Origin: JADZAI01 sp046348585
GTDB lineage: Bacteria > Pseudomonadota > Alphaproteobacteria > Micropepsales > Micropepsaceae
Assembly (NCBI GenBank): GCA_046348585.1
Contig: JAXMDZ010000002.1
Span: 62,001-126,000, forward strand
Direction: 5' to 3'
Length of the DNA stretch: 64,000 nucleotides
Both the position numbers and the translations under genes were made by a program. The notes under the pieces are model-generated. The model worked only from the letters and a program-made list of their open reading frames with translations, did no database searches and was not told the origin of the DNA. Positions 50,199-59,505 of this stretch are shown here, piece by piece (position 1 is the first letter of the stretch; the number at the start of each line of letters is the position of its first letter).

Positions 50199-50680
50199 GC
50201 GGGACCTGGCTGACCCAACTGCCCGAGACGTTTCACGGCATGAAAGTGCAGCGTCCGGCCGTCGCCGACGTGGCGATGCCGGCCGGCTATGACGGGCCGG
50301 CCGCGCTGGTCGATCCGTTCGAGGCCTTCGCCTTCCAGAGCTTTCAGCGCCGCAACGCCGACGGTTCGCTCAGCTACGCGCTGCCGCTCGATTCCCGCCA
50401 CGAGAACGGCGTCGGCGTCGTCCACGGCGGGCTGCTGATGACGTTCGCGGATTCCGTGCTCGGCCTGGTGGCGTGGTCCGCCTGCGCCCCCGGCGCGTGG
50501 TGCGTGACGGTGAGCCAGAGCTCGACCTTCCTGCGCGCCGCGCGGGTCGGCGATCTGCTGGAGGTGACGCCGCTCGTCACCCGCGCGACGCGCTCGATGA
50601 TCTTCACGCGCGGCGATTTCACGGTCGCCGGCGAGACCGTTTTCCAGGCCGCGTCGGTGTGGAAGGTGACGGGAAAATAG
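50195..50680 (+). CDS. PaaI-type hotdog thioesterase (second copy)
   Basis: A 161-residue paralogue of the preceding protein. HENGVGVVHGGLLMTFADSVLG is the active-site helix, followed by CVTVSQSSTFLRAARVGDLLEV. It carries an extra N-terminal segment of about 45 residues (FQSFQRRNADGSLSYALPL). A tandem pair of coupled hotdog thioesterases is seen in several Alphaproteobacteria. Confidence 0.87.
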   Translation: MSGTWLTQLPETFHGMKVQRPAVADVAMPAGYDGPAALVDPFEAFAFQSFQRRNADGSLSYALPLDSRHENGVGVVHGGLLMTFADSVLGLVAWSACAPGAWCVTVSQSSTFLRAARVGDLLEVTPLVTRATRSMIFTRGDFTVAGETVFQAASVWKVTGK

Positions 50681-50817
50681 GGCGCGCCGCGCCTTAAGGT
50701 TCCGGCGTTGAACATGAAGACTTTGCAGCGTCCCGGCGAGGCGCTTCAGGCTTCCTAAACCCTTTTTCCGCATAGCAATTAACCGGGCCGCAAACGGATC
50801 GGCGTATGTTGGTCCCC

Positions 50818-51756
50818 ATGAGCAACGACGTGTCCAGACTGGTCCTCGGTACCGTGCAGATCGGCGCGCCCTACGGCGCCGCGAACCGCACGGGAATGCC
50901 TTCCACGGAGCGCGCGATCCGCCTGCTGCGGCGCGCCCACCTCGCCGGCATCGCCGCGTTCGACACCGCCCGCGCCTATGGCGCGGCGGAGGAGCGCATC
51001 GGCGCGGCCTTCGACGGCGCCGACCAGCCCGACACCATCACCAAGCTCGATCCGCTGAGCGCGCTGCCCGAGGACGCCTCGGAAGCCGAAGCCGAATGCG
51101 CGGTCGAGGAAAGCGTCAGCGCCAGCCTCGTCAATCTGAAGCGGGCGCGGCTCGACACGCTGCTGCTGCATCGCGCGGCGCATCTGTCCTCGCACAACGG
51201 CGCGGTCTGGCGGCGTCTGGTGCGGTTGCAGAAGGCCGGCGTCATCGGCCGCCTGGGCGTTTCGGTGCAGACGCCGGAAGAAGCCTTCGAGGCGCTGAGC
51301 CTGCGCGCCGTCACCCACATCCAGCTGCCCTTCAACCTGATCGACCAGCGCTGGCGCGAGGCCGGCGTTCCCGCCGCCATGCGGGCGCGCGACGACGTGA
51401 CGGTGCATGCCCGCTCGATCTACCTCCAGGGTATCCTCGCCGGCGACGACTCGACGCTGTGGCCGAAGGTCCACGGGGTCGACGCCGAGGGCACGCTCTA
51501 CATGCTCGACACGCTGGCCCAGCTCTATGGCCGCCTCTCGATCGCCGATCTCTGCCTCGCCTATGTGCGCGGGCAGGACTGGATCGACGGCCTGGTGATC
51601 GGCATGGAGACCGAGGAACAGCTCGACCGCAATCTCGCGCTGTTCGGCGGCGAGGCGATGACCGCCGACGAGATCGCCGATATCGAACCGCGCCTGCCCC
51701 GCTTCCCGGCGGCGCTGCTGAACCCCGCCCTCTGGCCGCCGCGACGCACCGAATGA
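50818..51756 (+). CDS. Aldo/keto reductase family protein
   Basis: A 312-residue TIM-barrel oxidoreductase. The AKR catalytic Asp and Tyr are in AAFDTARAYGAAEERIG, and the Lys is in TITKLDPL. LVLGTVQIGAPYGAANRTGMP resembles AKRs found in surface-sugar (nonulosonate and related) gene clusters. The SDR gene starts within its stop (ATGA at 51753), and a patatin follows in the same way, so three enzymes are coupled. The substrate is inferred, not shown. Confidence 0.82.
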   Translation: MSNDVSRLVLGTVQIGAPYGAANRTGMPSTERAIRLLRRAHLAGIAAFDTARAYGAAEERIGAAFDGADQPDTITKLDPLSALPEDASEAEAECAVEESVSASLVNLKRARLDTLLLHRAAHLSSHNGAVWRRLVRLQKAGVIGRLGVSVQTPEEAFEALSLRAVTHIQLPFNLIDQRWREAGVPAAMRARDDVTVHARSIYLQGILAGDDSTLWPKVHGVDAEGTLYMLDTLAQLYGRLSIADLCLAYVRGQDWIDGLVIGMETEEQLDRNLALFGGEAMTADEIADIEPRLPRFPAALLNPALWPPRRTE

Positions 51757-52553
51757 GCGAGGGCCGTCCCGCGCGCAGTTTCCGGCTCGACGGACGCACG
51801 GCGTTCGTTTCCGGCGGCGCGGGGCATCTGGGCGCGGCGATGGTGCGCGCCCTCGCCGCCGAAGGCGCGCATGTCATCGTCAACGGCCGCGACGCCGCGC
51901 GCCTCGACGCTTTCCGCGCGACGATGGCCGCAGAAGGCCGCGACGTTTCGACCGCCTGTTTCGACATGATGGACTTCGCCGCCAGCCGCGCCTTCTTCGG
52001 CGGACTCGCGCGGCTCGACGTGCTGATCAACAACGCCGTCACCGTGAAGCCCGGCAAGGTCGAAAGCCAGACGGGCGAGGATTTCGACATCGCCTATCGC
52101 TCGACCGTCACCGCCGCCTTCGAGGCGATGCGGGCGGCCGAAGCAGCGCTGGACGCCGCCGTGGCGGCGGCGGGCCATGCCAGCGTCGTCAACATCGCCA
52201 CGATGTATGCGCATGTCTCGCCCGATCCGCGCATCTATGGCGAGAGCGGCCTCAACTCGCCGCCTGCCTACGGTCCGGCCAAGGCGGGCCTCGTGCAGCT
52301 CACCCGCCACATGGCGGCGCATTGGGGGCCGAAGCGCATCCGCGTCAATTCGGTCTCGCCCGGTCCCTTCCCCAATCCCTCGATCGCCGCGGCGAAGCCC
52401 GCCTTCGCCGCGCGGCTGGCCGAGAAGACCATGCTGGGGCGCATCGGCCAGCCGGAGGAGATCGCCGGGGCGGTCGTCTTCCTGGCCGGCGACAACGCCT
52501 CATTCGTCACCGGCATCGACCTTGGCGTCGATGGGGGCTGGCGCTCGTGGTGA
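51753..52553 (+). CDS. Short-chain dehydrogenase/reductase, PtmA-like
   Basis: A 266-residue classical SDR. The NAD(P) motif is SGGAGHLGAAMVRALAAEG, NNAV follows, Ser is in VVNIATMY and the catalytic Tyr-x3-Lys is YGPAK. SPDPRIYGESGLNSPPAYGPAKAG resembles PtmA-type SDRs of nonulosonic (legionaminic) acid pathways, but no synthase or cytidylyltransferase is visible here. It is coupled to the aldo-keto reductase upstream and the patatin downstream. Confidence 0.85.
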   Translation: MSEGRPARSFRLDGRTAFVSGGAGHLGAAMVRALAAEGAHVIVNGRDAARLDAFRATMAAEGRDVSTACFDMMDFAASRAFFGGLARLDVLINNAVTVKPGKVESQTGEDFDIAYRSTVTAAFEAMRAAEAALDAAVAAAGHASVVNIATMYAHVSPDPRIYGESGLNSPPAYGPAKAGLVQLTRHMAAHWGPKRIRVNSVSPGPFPNPSIAAAKPAFAARLAEKTMLGRIGQPEEIAGAVVFLAGDNASFVTGIDLGVDGGWRSW

Positions 52554-54358
52554 TCGCCGCCGCCCGCAATTCGGTCGCCCAGGCGATCGCGCAGATCGGC
52601 CGCGCCTTCGCGGCGCCGGCCACGGACGAAGACATCGTCCGCGAGAGCGGCCTCTACGACCGCATCCGCAAATTCGCGCTGTTCGAGGATTGCGACGATG
52701 CCTGCGTGTTGCGCATCGCGGCCGAGGCGACCTGGTTCGGCCTGCCCGGCGGCGCCGATCTCGACCGCTCGGGCGAGAACGACGAGGCGATCTTCCTGGT
52801 GGTGAGCGGGCGGCTCGCCGTCCATGTCGCCGACGACAAGGGCGTCGAGCACATCGTCGCGCATGTGCCGGCCGGAGAGACGGTCGGCGAGATGTCGCTG
52901 ATCGCCGGGGACTCCCACAGCGCCCGGCTGGCGGCGGTGCGCGACACCGAATTGCTGCGCCTCACCAAGGCGGCCTTCCAGCGCATCACGGCGCGCGAGC
53001 CGCGGGTGATGACGACGCTGACCCGGCTCATCATCCGCCGCCTGCGTGCGACCACGGCCCGCACCGCCGCGCTGATGCGGCCCAAGACTTTCGCGCTGAT
53101 CCCGCTGGAGCCCGCGGCCGACGCCATCGCTTTCGCGCACGGCCTCACCGAGGCGCTGGCGGCGATGGGGCTGCACTGCGCGGTCTTCGATCCGAGCCAC
53201 CGCGAGGAGCCGTCGGAGACGCGCTACAACGCCGAGCATGCCAGCGACGTCGTCGTCTATGTCGGCGACGAGCCGGGCTCGGTGTGGTCGCAGCACTGCA
53301 TCCGCCAGGCCGATCGCGTGATGCTGCTGGTCCCCGCCGGGGCGCGGGCCGAAAGCGCCGCCTTCCACGCGGTCGCGGCGGCCGGACGGCGCTACGAGCT
53401 GATCGTGCTGCATGGCGGCGAGGCCGATCTGTCGGCGGCGCGCAGCGGCACGCTCGGCCGCCACAATATCCGCTCGGCCCAGAAGGGCGACGTGGCGCGG
53501 CTGGCGCGGCTGATGACCGGACGGGCCGTCGGGCTGGTGCTCGCGGGCGGCGGGGCGCGCGGCTATGCCCATATCGGCGCGATCCGGGCGCTGCGCGAGG
53601 CCGGTCTCGTCTTCGACCGCGCGGCGGGCACCTCGATCGGCGCGATCGTCGCGGCCGGGGTCGCCATGGAGTGGGACGACCGCGAACTGGAGGAACGCAT
53701 GCGGCGAACCTTCCTGCGCGAGAAGCCGCTGACCGACTATACGATCCCCTTCTTCGCGCTGCTGCGCGGCGGCAAGGTGGCGGCGCAGCTGCGCGGCCAT
53801 TTCGGCGAGACGCGCATCGAGGACATGCGCCTGCCGTTCTTCTGCGTGACCTCCGATCTCACCAACGGCCACGCGGCGGCGCATCATTCCGGCCTGCTGT
53901 GGCGGGCGCTGAAGGCGAGCGCCTCGATCCCCGGCCTGCTGCCGCCGGTGGTGATGGACGGCCATCTGCATGTCGATGGCGGCATCATGAACAATCTGCC
54001 GGTCGATCTGATGGCCGCCGACGGGCGCGGGCCGATCGTGGCGATCGACGTGGTGGGCGAATCCGGCATCGGCTACGCCGACGAGGCCTATGGCGACGAA
54101 AACTGGTTCGCCGCGTGGAAGCGCCGCCGCTCGGGCGCGCCGTCGATGGCGGCGATTCTGGTGCGCTCCGGCACGGTCGGCAACGAATTGCAGCGCCGCC
54201 AGGCGCGCGACCAGGCCGATCTGGTGATCGACCCGGCGCTGAAGGGCGTCGGCCTCACCCACTGGAAGAAGTTCGACGCCGCGGTCGAGGCCGGCTATCG
54301 CGCCGTCGCCGAGACGATCGAGGCGAACGGCCTGCCCAAGGCGCTCAAGGCCGCCTGA
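52550..54358 (+). CDS. Cyclic-nucleotide-binding-domain patatin phospholipase (NTE-like)
   Basis: A 602-residue protein. The start is GTG 52550, overlapping the SDR stop as GTGA (GTG 52547 is an alternative). The N-terminal half has a cNMP-binding domain (ESGLYDRIRKFALFEDC, AIFLVVSGRLAVHV, VPAGETVGEMSLIAGDSHSARL) and a P-loop-like linker. The patatin domain from about residue 325 contains VLAGGGARGYAHIGAI, the nucleophile Ser in GTSIGAI (near residue 361) and the catalytic Asp in HVDGGIMNNLP. It is a lysophospholipase of the neuropathy target esterase type, possibly gated by cAMP. Confidence 0.9.
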   Translation: MIAAARNSVAQAIAQIGRAFAAPATDEDIVRESGLYDRIRKFALFEDCDDACVLRIAAEATWFGLPGGADLDRSGENDEAIFLVVSGRLAVHVADDKGVEHIVAHVPAGETVGEMSLIAGDSHSARLAAVRDTELLRLTKAAFQRITAREPRVMTTLTRLIIRRLRATTARTAALMRPKTFALIPLEPAADAIAFAHGLTEALAAMGLHCAVFDPSHREEPSETRYNAEHASDVVVYVGDEPGSVWSQHCIRQADRVMLLVPAGARAESAAFHAVAAAGRRYELIVLHGGEADLSAARSGTLGRHNIRSAQKGDVARLARLMTGRAVGLVLAGGGARGYAHIGAIRALREAGLVFDRAAGTSIGAIVAAGVAMEWDDRELEERMRRTFLREKPLTDYTIPFFALLRGGKVAAQLRGHFGETRIEDMRLPFFCVTSDLTNGHAAAHHSGLLWRALKASASIPGLLPPVVMDGHLHVDGGIMNNLPVDLMAADGRGPIVAIDVVGESGIGYADEAYGDENWFAAWKRRRSGAPSMAAILVRSGTVGNELQRRQARDQADLVIDPALKGVGLTHWKKFDAAVEAGYRAVAETIEANGLPKALKAA

Positions 54359-54362
54359 TCCG

Positions 54363-55466
54363 TCAGCGCGGGCCTTGCAGCCAGCGCCGCGCCGGCTCCG
54401 CGACGAAGCGGTGCGCGGCCCAGCCCGCCAGCACGATCACCACGAAGCGCAGGGCGATGTTCCAGCTGAAATACTGGCTCCAGAAGATCCACACATGCGG
54501 CGCCAGCGCCGAGCGTCCGAGCGCGTCGAACCAGCTGAGGATCGGCTGGTGGACGAGGAAGATGCCGTAGGAGACCGTGCCGAGCCAGACCATCGGCCGC
54601 GATCCCAGCACCGCGGCGACCGCGCCCCGGTCGTCGAGCAGCGACCACAGCAGCGCCGTCATCGCGAGGAGGATCTGCCAGTCGCGCCAGTAATGGTGCA
54701 GGCCCCAGAACATGAGCGCGGCGAGCGGCACCTGCAGCCAGCGCCGCCAGGACGGGCCGGGGCCGAGCAGCGCGACGCCGTAGCCGAGCGAGAATTCGAG
54801 GATGGCGCGCAGCGGCGACATGTCGTTGGGGGCGGGGAACATGTGCGCCTGAAACGCCATGTGGAGCGCGACCGTCGCGCCGCCCGCGATCAGGATGACG
54901 GCGGCGGCCCGGACGCGCGCATCGATCCGCGCCGCGCCCCAGGCGATGAACGGGAAGACGAAATAGGCGCAGATCAGCGCCGAGACGTACCAGGCCGGGA
55001 TGTTCCAGACGAGTTTGTTGTGGAAGCCCCAGGACTGCACCATCGCCAGCGAGGTGAGGTAGTTCCACCAATTGGCGGTCGGCTTCTGGAAGGGAATGTG
55101 GCCGGGGTCGTACCAGCCTTGATTGAGCGCCGCGAGGTGGACGAGCTCCTGCGCGCCGAGGACCAGCAGCACGAAGAGATAGAGCGGATAGAGCCTGACG
55201 AAGCGGCCCCACAGGAAGCGGCCGTAGTCGTGCGCGGTGACCCGCTCGCGGAAGGTTTCGCCGTAGCCGAGCGCGACGCCGTAGCCCGAGACGACGAAGA
55301 AGAGGTCGAGCAACAGGAAGTACTTGCCGAACCAATAGGTCGTGAAGCCGAACTCCGGCGAATGGGCGAGCGCCGCCGACATGTGGAAGGTCACGATGCC
55401 GAGCGCGCCGAAGCCCTTGAGGCCGTCGATGGCGCGAATGGTTCTGGTCTGCCGCGCGGCCGTCAC
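54363..55466 (-). CDS. Acyltransferase family 3 membrane protein
   Basis: A 367-residue protein starting at GTG 55466, with about ten membrane helices. RAIDGLKGFGALGIVTFHMSAAL contains the conserved His of the family, and LLLDLFFVVSGYGVAL with RFVRLYPLY are signatures. SYGIFLVHQPILSWF closes it. These proteins transfer acetyl or other acyl groups to surface polysaccharides or lipids. It converges with the patatin gene 4 bases away. Confidence 0.92.
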   Translation of the reverse strand: MTAARQTRTIRAIDGLKGFGALGIVTFHMSAALAHSPEFGFTTYWFGKYFLLLDLFFVVSGYGVALGYGETFRERVTAHDYGRFLWGRFVRLYPLYLFVLLVLGAQELVHLAALNQGWYDPGHIPFQKPTANWWNYLTSLAMVQSWGFHNKLVWNIPAWYVSALICAYFVFPFIAWGAARIDARVRAAAVILIAGGATVALHMAFQAHMFPAPNDMSPLRAILEFSLGYGVALLGPGPSWRRWLQVPLAALMFWGLHHYWRDWQILLAMTALLWSLLDDRGAVAAVLGSRPMVWLGTVSYGIFLVHQPILSWFDALGRSALAPHVWIFWSQYFSWNIALRFVVIVLAGWAAHRFVAEPARRWLQGPR

Positions 55467-55522
55467 GTCGGATATCCCCCGTCTGTCCCCGGGGGATGGC
55501 TAGCACGCCAAAGGCCGCGGCG

Positions 55523-56149
55523 TCAGTCCTGCCGCGCCCGGACCGGGGCGATGGCGGGGAGCGCCTCGACCTTGAGGGCGATGGCGTGCAGCCTCGGCGC
55601 TTCGGCCTTGAACCAGTCGCGGCCCGGCCGCCACCAGGTCATCGGCCAGAGATAGAGGTCGATCGCCGAGAACGTCTCGCCGAGGAACCACGGCGCGCCC
55701 GCCCAGCTTTCGGCATAGCGCCACAGCGACTTGCGGTGATCGTCGGTCGTCTCGCGCAGAACCTTGCCCGCCCGCTCGTCGCCTTTCAGCCATTTGACCG
55801 GCGAGTCGCCATAGGTGAACGAGGGATAGATCGCCGTGTTGAGCAGCATCAGGAAGCGCAGGAACTCGCGCCGCATCGGGTGGCCGCTGCCGGGAATGAG
55901 GCCGGCGGCGGGCGCGATGTCGTCGAGATGCATGAGGATCGCGGCGCTTTCGGTCATGATCCGCCCGTCGGGGCAGACGAGGCTCGGCACCTGCATCAGC
56001 GGATTGACCGCGCGGATCTCCTCGTGCTCCAGGCCGAGATCGGTCCAGGAGAAATACTCGACGTCGAGAGGCAGTCCGGCGAGCGCGAAGGCGCCCTCGA
56101 CGATCATCGAGCCGCCGCCCTTGGCGGCCAGCAGCTTGTAGGGCGGCAT
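55523..56149 (-). CDS. Glutathione S-transferase family protein
   Basis: A 208-residue GST. ATG 56149 follows AGGAGCTT at the right distance. The N-terminal thioredoxin fold has MQVPSLVCPDGRIMTESAAILMHLDD (the cis-Pro and glutathione gamma-Glu site) and a Ser in GGGSMIVEGAFALAG. The C-terminal helical domain has GETFSAIDLYLWPMTWW. The role is unclear; many such GSTs are detoxification enzymes or stress proteins. Confidence 0.88.
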   Translation of the reverse strand: MPPYKLLAAKGGGSMIVEGAFALAGLPLDVEYFSWTDLGLEHEEIRAVNPLMQVPSLVCPDGRIMTESAAILMHLDDIAPAAGLIPGSGHPMRREFLRFLMLLNTAIYPSFTYGDSPVKWLKGDERAGKVLRETTDDHRKSLWRYAESWAGAPWFLGETFSAIDLYLWPMTWWRPGRDWFKAEAPRLHAIALKVEALPAIAPVRARQD

Positions 56150-56341
56150 CGCAAGCTCCTTCGCGGGCGGGGGCGGCGCGCACTCTAGCCGCCGCCCCGG
56201 CGCGCCGCCACTTGAGCGACCCGTCAGCCGCGCTGAAGCCGGGCCGCGCCCGCACTGCCGCCCCGTCAGCGCCCCCGCTCTTGCCATCCGCCCCCGGCGG
56301 ACGACAAAGTCGCCCGCCAGAACAGACACGGGAGAGACGCC

Positions 56342-57211
56342 ATGGCCATCAGTTACGAGCACATCATGTCGCTGAAGTCGGAAGGGGTCGAAGCGACCTA
56401 TGGCGACCGCGAGACGATGCTCTATGCGCTCGGCATCGGCTTCGGCCGCGACCCGATGAACGAGGCCGAACTGCCGTTCGTCTATGAAGGCGTCAACGAT
56501 CCGAACTACCTGAAGACCGTGCCGTCCATGGCGACCGTGCTGCAATGGGGCGGCGGCGCGCTGCGCGAGAGCGGCATCAACTACCTGATGGTGGTGCACG
56601 GCGAGCAGCGCGTGCAGCTGCACCGGCCGCTGCCTTCGGCCGCCTCGATCGTCGCCGACGAGCGGGTGATCGGCGCGTTCGACAAGGGCGCGGGCAAGGG
56701 CGCGGTCATCGTGGTCGAGAAGAAGATCCGCATCAAAGGCACCAACGAGCCGCTGGCGACGCTGGTCTCCTCGACCTTCGCGCGTGGCGACGGCGGCTTC
56801 GGCGGCCCCTCGACCGGCGCGCCCGAGCCGCATCCGATCCCCGAGCGCAAGCCGGACGGCACGTTCGAGACGACGATCGAGGCCGATCAGGCCTTCATCT
56901 ACGCCCTGTCGGGCGACCGCAATCCGCTGCACCGCGATCCCAAGATCGCCAAGATGGCCGGCTTCCAGAAGCCGATCATCCACGGGTTGTGCACCTACGG
57001 CACGACCTGCCGGGCGATCATCACCAACGTGCTCGACCACAGATCGGAGACGATCCGCGGCTACGACGTGCGCTTCTCCTCGCCCGCCTATCCCGGCGAG
57101 ACGGTGCTGGTGGACGTGTGGAAGGACGGCAACGTCGTTTCGTTCCGCGCCCGCATCAAGGAGCGCGAGGTCGTCGTCATCAACAACGGCAAGTGCACGC
57201 TGACGGCATAA
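56342..57211 (+). CDS. MaoC/hydratase-2 family enoyl-CoA hydratase
   Basis: A 289-residue double-hotdog (R)-specific enoyl-CoA hydratase. The hydratase-2 motif is complete in the C-terminal half: YALSGDRNPLHRDPKIAK, MAGFQKPIIHGLCTYG (catalytic Asp and His). The N-terminal half supplies the substrate-binding hotdog (TVPSMATVLQWGGG). It matches peroxisomal-type trihydroxycholestenoyl-CoA hydratases in architecture. It acts in fatty-acid or sterol side-chain oxidation. Confidence 0.9.
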   Translation: MAISYEHIMSLKSEGVEATYGDRETMLYALGIGFGRDPMNEAELPFVYEGVNDPNYLKTVPSMATVLQWGGGALRESGINYLMVVHGEQRVQLHRPLPSAASIVADERVIGAFDKGAGKGAVIVVEKKIRIKGTNEPLATLVSSTFARGDGGFGGPSTGAPEPHPIPERKPDGTFETTIEADQAFIYALSGDRNPLHRDPKIAKMAGFQKPIIHGLCTYGTTCRAIITNVLDHRSETIRGYDVRFSSPAYPGETVLVDVWKDGNVVSFRARIKEREVVVINNGKCTLTA

Positions 57212-57231
57212 GCCGCTGACGGGGGACGGTC

Positions 57232-57684
57232 ATGGAAAAGCGGCTTCAGGCCCTGCTGATCGCGCAGGGCGCGCTGGTGCTGCTCGCGGGTTTCGCCGCG
57301 GGCATGCCCTACGCCTCGACGGTGCTCGCCTCGCTGGCCCCCGACGCGCCCGCGACCGTCGGCGAGCAGCTGAGGGCCTGGCACATGGCGCATCTGGAAG
57401 GCGTGCTGAACGGCATGCTGATGATCGCCGGGGCGGCGGCCGGCGGGGCGCTGACGCTGTCGCGCGGCCAGCAGCGCGCGGTCTTTTGGGGTCTCGTCGT
57501 CGCCGGCTGGACCAACATCGTCGCCTCGACCGTATCCGCGATGACCGGCGGCCGGGGCACCGGCATCACCGGCTTCGACTGGAACACGTTCGATTTCCTG
57601 GTGTTCATGGCCGGCATCGCCGGTGCGGTCGCCGCCGCGATCGCGCTGGCGATGGGCGGCTTGCGGACGGCGCGCGGCGGCTGA
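57232..57684 (+). CDS. Four-helix membrane protein resembling hydroxylaminobenzene mutase/styrene-oxide isomerase
   Basis: A 150-residue protein with four membrane helices near 8-28, 52-78, 85-107 and 120-143. LRAWHMAHLEGVLNGMLMIAGA carries the HLEG-x-x-NG motif of the HabA/HabB-StyC family, whose members bind haem through a His in that region and isomerise hydroxylamines or epoxides. GFDWNTFDFLVFM is in the last part. The function is inferred from that motif. It lies 20 bases after the MaoC gene. Confidence 0.65.
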   Translation: MEKRLQALLIAQGALVLLAGFAAGMPYASTVLASLAPDAPATVGEQLRAWHMAHLEGVLNGMLMIAGAAAGGALTLSRGQQRAVFWGLVVAGWTNIVASTVSAMTGGRGTGITGFDWNTFDFLVFMAGIAGAVAAAIALAMGGLRTARGG

Positions 57685-57724
57685 CGCGGTTGCGCCGCCC
57701 GGCGGCGCGCCGTAAGCCCGCCCG

Positions 57725-58798
57725 GTGGAAAACCCCGTCGATCTCGCCCATGACCTGATCGCGCTCGGCCACCCGGCCGAGGCGCTGGCGCTGCTCGAAC
57801 CGCTGGCCGCCTCCGGCCGGATGGGACCGCTCGGCCAGGTGACGATGGGGCGGGCGCTGCTCGCCTGCGGGCGGACCGGCGAGGCGGTGGCGGTGCTGCG
57901 CGAGGCCGCAGCCCTCGCCCGCGACTGGCCGGACGCGGCGGTTTCGTTCGGCCGGGCGCTCGCCGCCAACGGCGCCCTGCCCGCCGCGATCGCCGAATAT
58001 CAGCGGGCGCTGCGGCTCGACCGCGCATGCGGCGCGGCTGAACTGGCGCTCGCCGAAGCCTGGGCGGAGGCGGGCGAGGCGGAGAAAGCCCGCACGCATC
58101 TCGCGCGCGCCGAGGCGCTGGGCGAAGCGCCGGTCGGGCTGCGGGAACGGCTGGACGCGATGCAGGCGCAGGCGCGCAGCGATGCGGGCTATGTGCGTCA
58201 CCTCTTCGACCAGTTCGCCGCCGACTACGACACGCGGATGCGCGGGGCGCTCGCCTATCGCGCGCCGGAGATTCTGGCCGAGTTGGGGGCGATGGTGTCG
58301 GGCGGACGGATGCGCAAGACGCCGACGCTCGATCTCGGCTGCGGCACCGGCCTCGCCGCGCCCGCCTTCCGGCCCTTCGCCACGACGCTGACCGGAATCG
58401 ACCTCAGCCCGCAGATGATCGCCCAGGCGAAGGCGGGCGGGCTCTACGACGCGCTGGAGGTCGGCGACATCGAAGCCTGTCTCGCGGCCACGCGGCGGCG
58501 CTTCGGCCGCGTCGTGGCGGCGGACGTCTTCGTCTATCTCGGCGATCTCGGCGCGGTCTTCGCCGGCGTGCGGCGGGTGCTGAAGCCGGGCGGCCTTTTC
58601 CTTTTCACCGTCGAGCGGCACGAGGGCGAGGCGCCCTTCGTGCTGCAGGAGACGCGGCGCTGGGCGCATGGGCGCGGCTATATCGAGGAGGTCGCGGCGG
58701 CGCACGGCTTCGACGTGCGGGGGCTCGTGGAATGTACGCCGCGCGTCAACAAGGGCGTGCCCATCCCCGGACTCGCCGGGGCGCTGACGCCGATCTAG
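57725..58798 (+). CDS. TPR-containing SAM-dependent methyltransferase
   Basis: A 357-residue protein starting at GTG 57725. About three TPR-like helix pairs (residues 1-130, such as ALLACGRTGEAVAVLREAAALARDWP) precede a class I methyltransferase. VRHLFDQFAADYDTRMRGALAYRAPE opens the catalytic part, with the SAM motif LDLGCGTGLAAPAF and VVAADVFVYLGDL. The pattern resembles NDUFAF5/ubiquinone-type and predicted nodulation methyltransferases. The substrate is unknown. It overlaps the convergent PfpI gene by 4 bases. Confidence 0.88.
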   Translation: MENPVDLAHDLIALGHPAEALALLEPLAASGRMGPLGQVTMGRALLACGRTGEAVAVLREAAALARDWPDAAVSFGRALAANGALPAAIAEYQRALRLDRACGAAELALAEAWAEAGEAEKARTHLARAEALGEAPVGLRERLDAMQAQARSDAGYVRHLFDQFAADYDTRMRGALAYRAPEILAELGAMVSGGRMRKTPTLDLGCGTGLAAPAFRPFATTLTGIDLSPQMIAQAKAGGLYDALEVGDIEACLAATRRRFGRVVAADVFVYLGDLGAVFAGVRRVLKPGGLFLFTVERHEGEAPFVLQETRRWAHGRGYIEEVAAAHGFDVRGLVECTPRVNKGVPIPGLAGALTPI

Positions 58799-59370
58799 GA
58801 GAAGCTCTCCGCCGTCAGCTCGGCCTTCAGATAGCCGACATTGACCGCTTCGTCCGGATAGAGCGCGGCTGTCATTTCATAGGCGAAGCTGCGCGCCGCG
58901 AAGCCGCCGGCGGTGACGAGATTTCCGTCGCGCACGGCATGGCGCACGTCGCGGTACCGATCCGCGCCGCGATAGGCGGCCGCCTTGGCGAGCGTCGCGG
59001 CTTCGTTGCTGGTATGGGCGCGCGAATCCAGCAGCCCGGCCCGCGCGGCGGCGAGCGTCGCGCCGCAGATGAAGCCGAGCGTCCGCCCTGCCCCGTCCGC
59101 GGCCCGCACCAGCGCGGCGATGTCGGGTGCGTCCTCGCCGAACCATTGCGACGAGCCGATGACCGCGAGGCCATCGAAATCGTCCGGCGTCAGCGTCTCG
59201 ATCGCGCCGTCGGCGAGGGCGCGCATCCCGCCCTCGGAGGCGACCGTGCGGCCGCCCGGCGTGTGGAACGTCACCTGCCCCCGGAAGAAATCGCGCACCG
59301 GCGCGGTGAGCCATCCATGTTCCCAGTCGGCGAAGCGGTCGATCAGGAGGACGGCGAGGCGCACCGGCAT
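58795..59370 (-). CDS. DJ-1/PfpI family protein
   Basis: A 191-residue class I glutamine-amidotransferase-like protein. The nucleophile elbow is GFICGATLAAARAGLL with Cys after Ile. The acidic partner is near the N-terminus, in LLIDRFADWEHGW (Glu). It lacks a recognisable regulator domain. Transcribed divergently from the GlxA-type regulator gene 135 bases away, it is probably controlled by it. Confidence 0.87.
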   Translation of the reverse strand: MPVRLAVLLIDRFADWEHGWLTAPVRDFFRGQVTFHTPGGRTVASEGGMRALADGAIETLTPDDFDGLAVIGSSQWFGEDAPDIAALVRAADGAGRTLGFICGATLAAARAGLLDSRAHTSNEAATLAKAAAYRGADRYRDVRHAVRDGNLVTAGGFAARSFAYEMTAALYPDEAVNVGYLKAELTAESFS

Positions 59371-59505
59371 TGCAGGTCTCCGCGATGGTGGAGGCCGGAG
59401 CCTAGAGCGCGCAACCGGATGAGCCAACGGGCCGATTTGGGGCGTTGGCGGGATTCGTGGTGATATTGGCGTTTCCGCCACAGGCGGAGCGCATAGGATG
59501 CCGCC

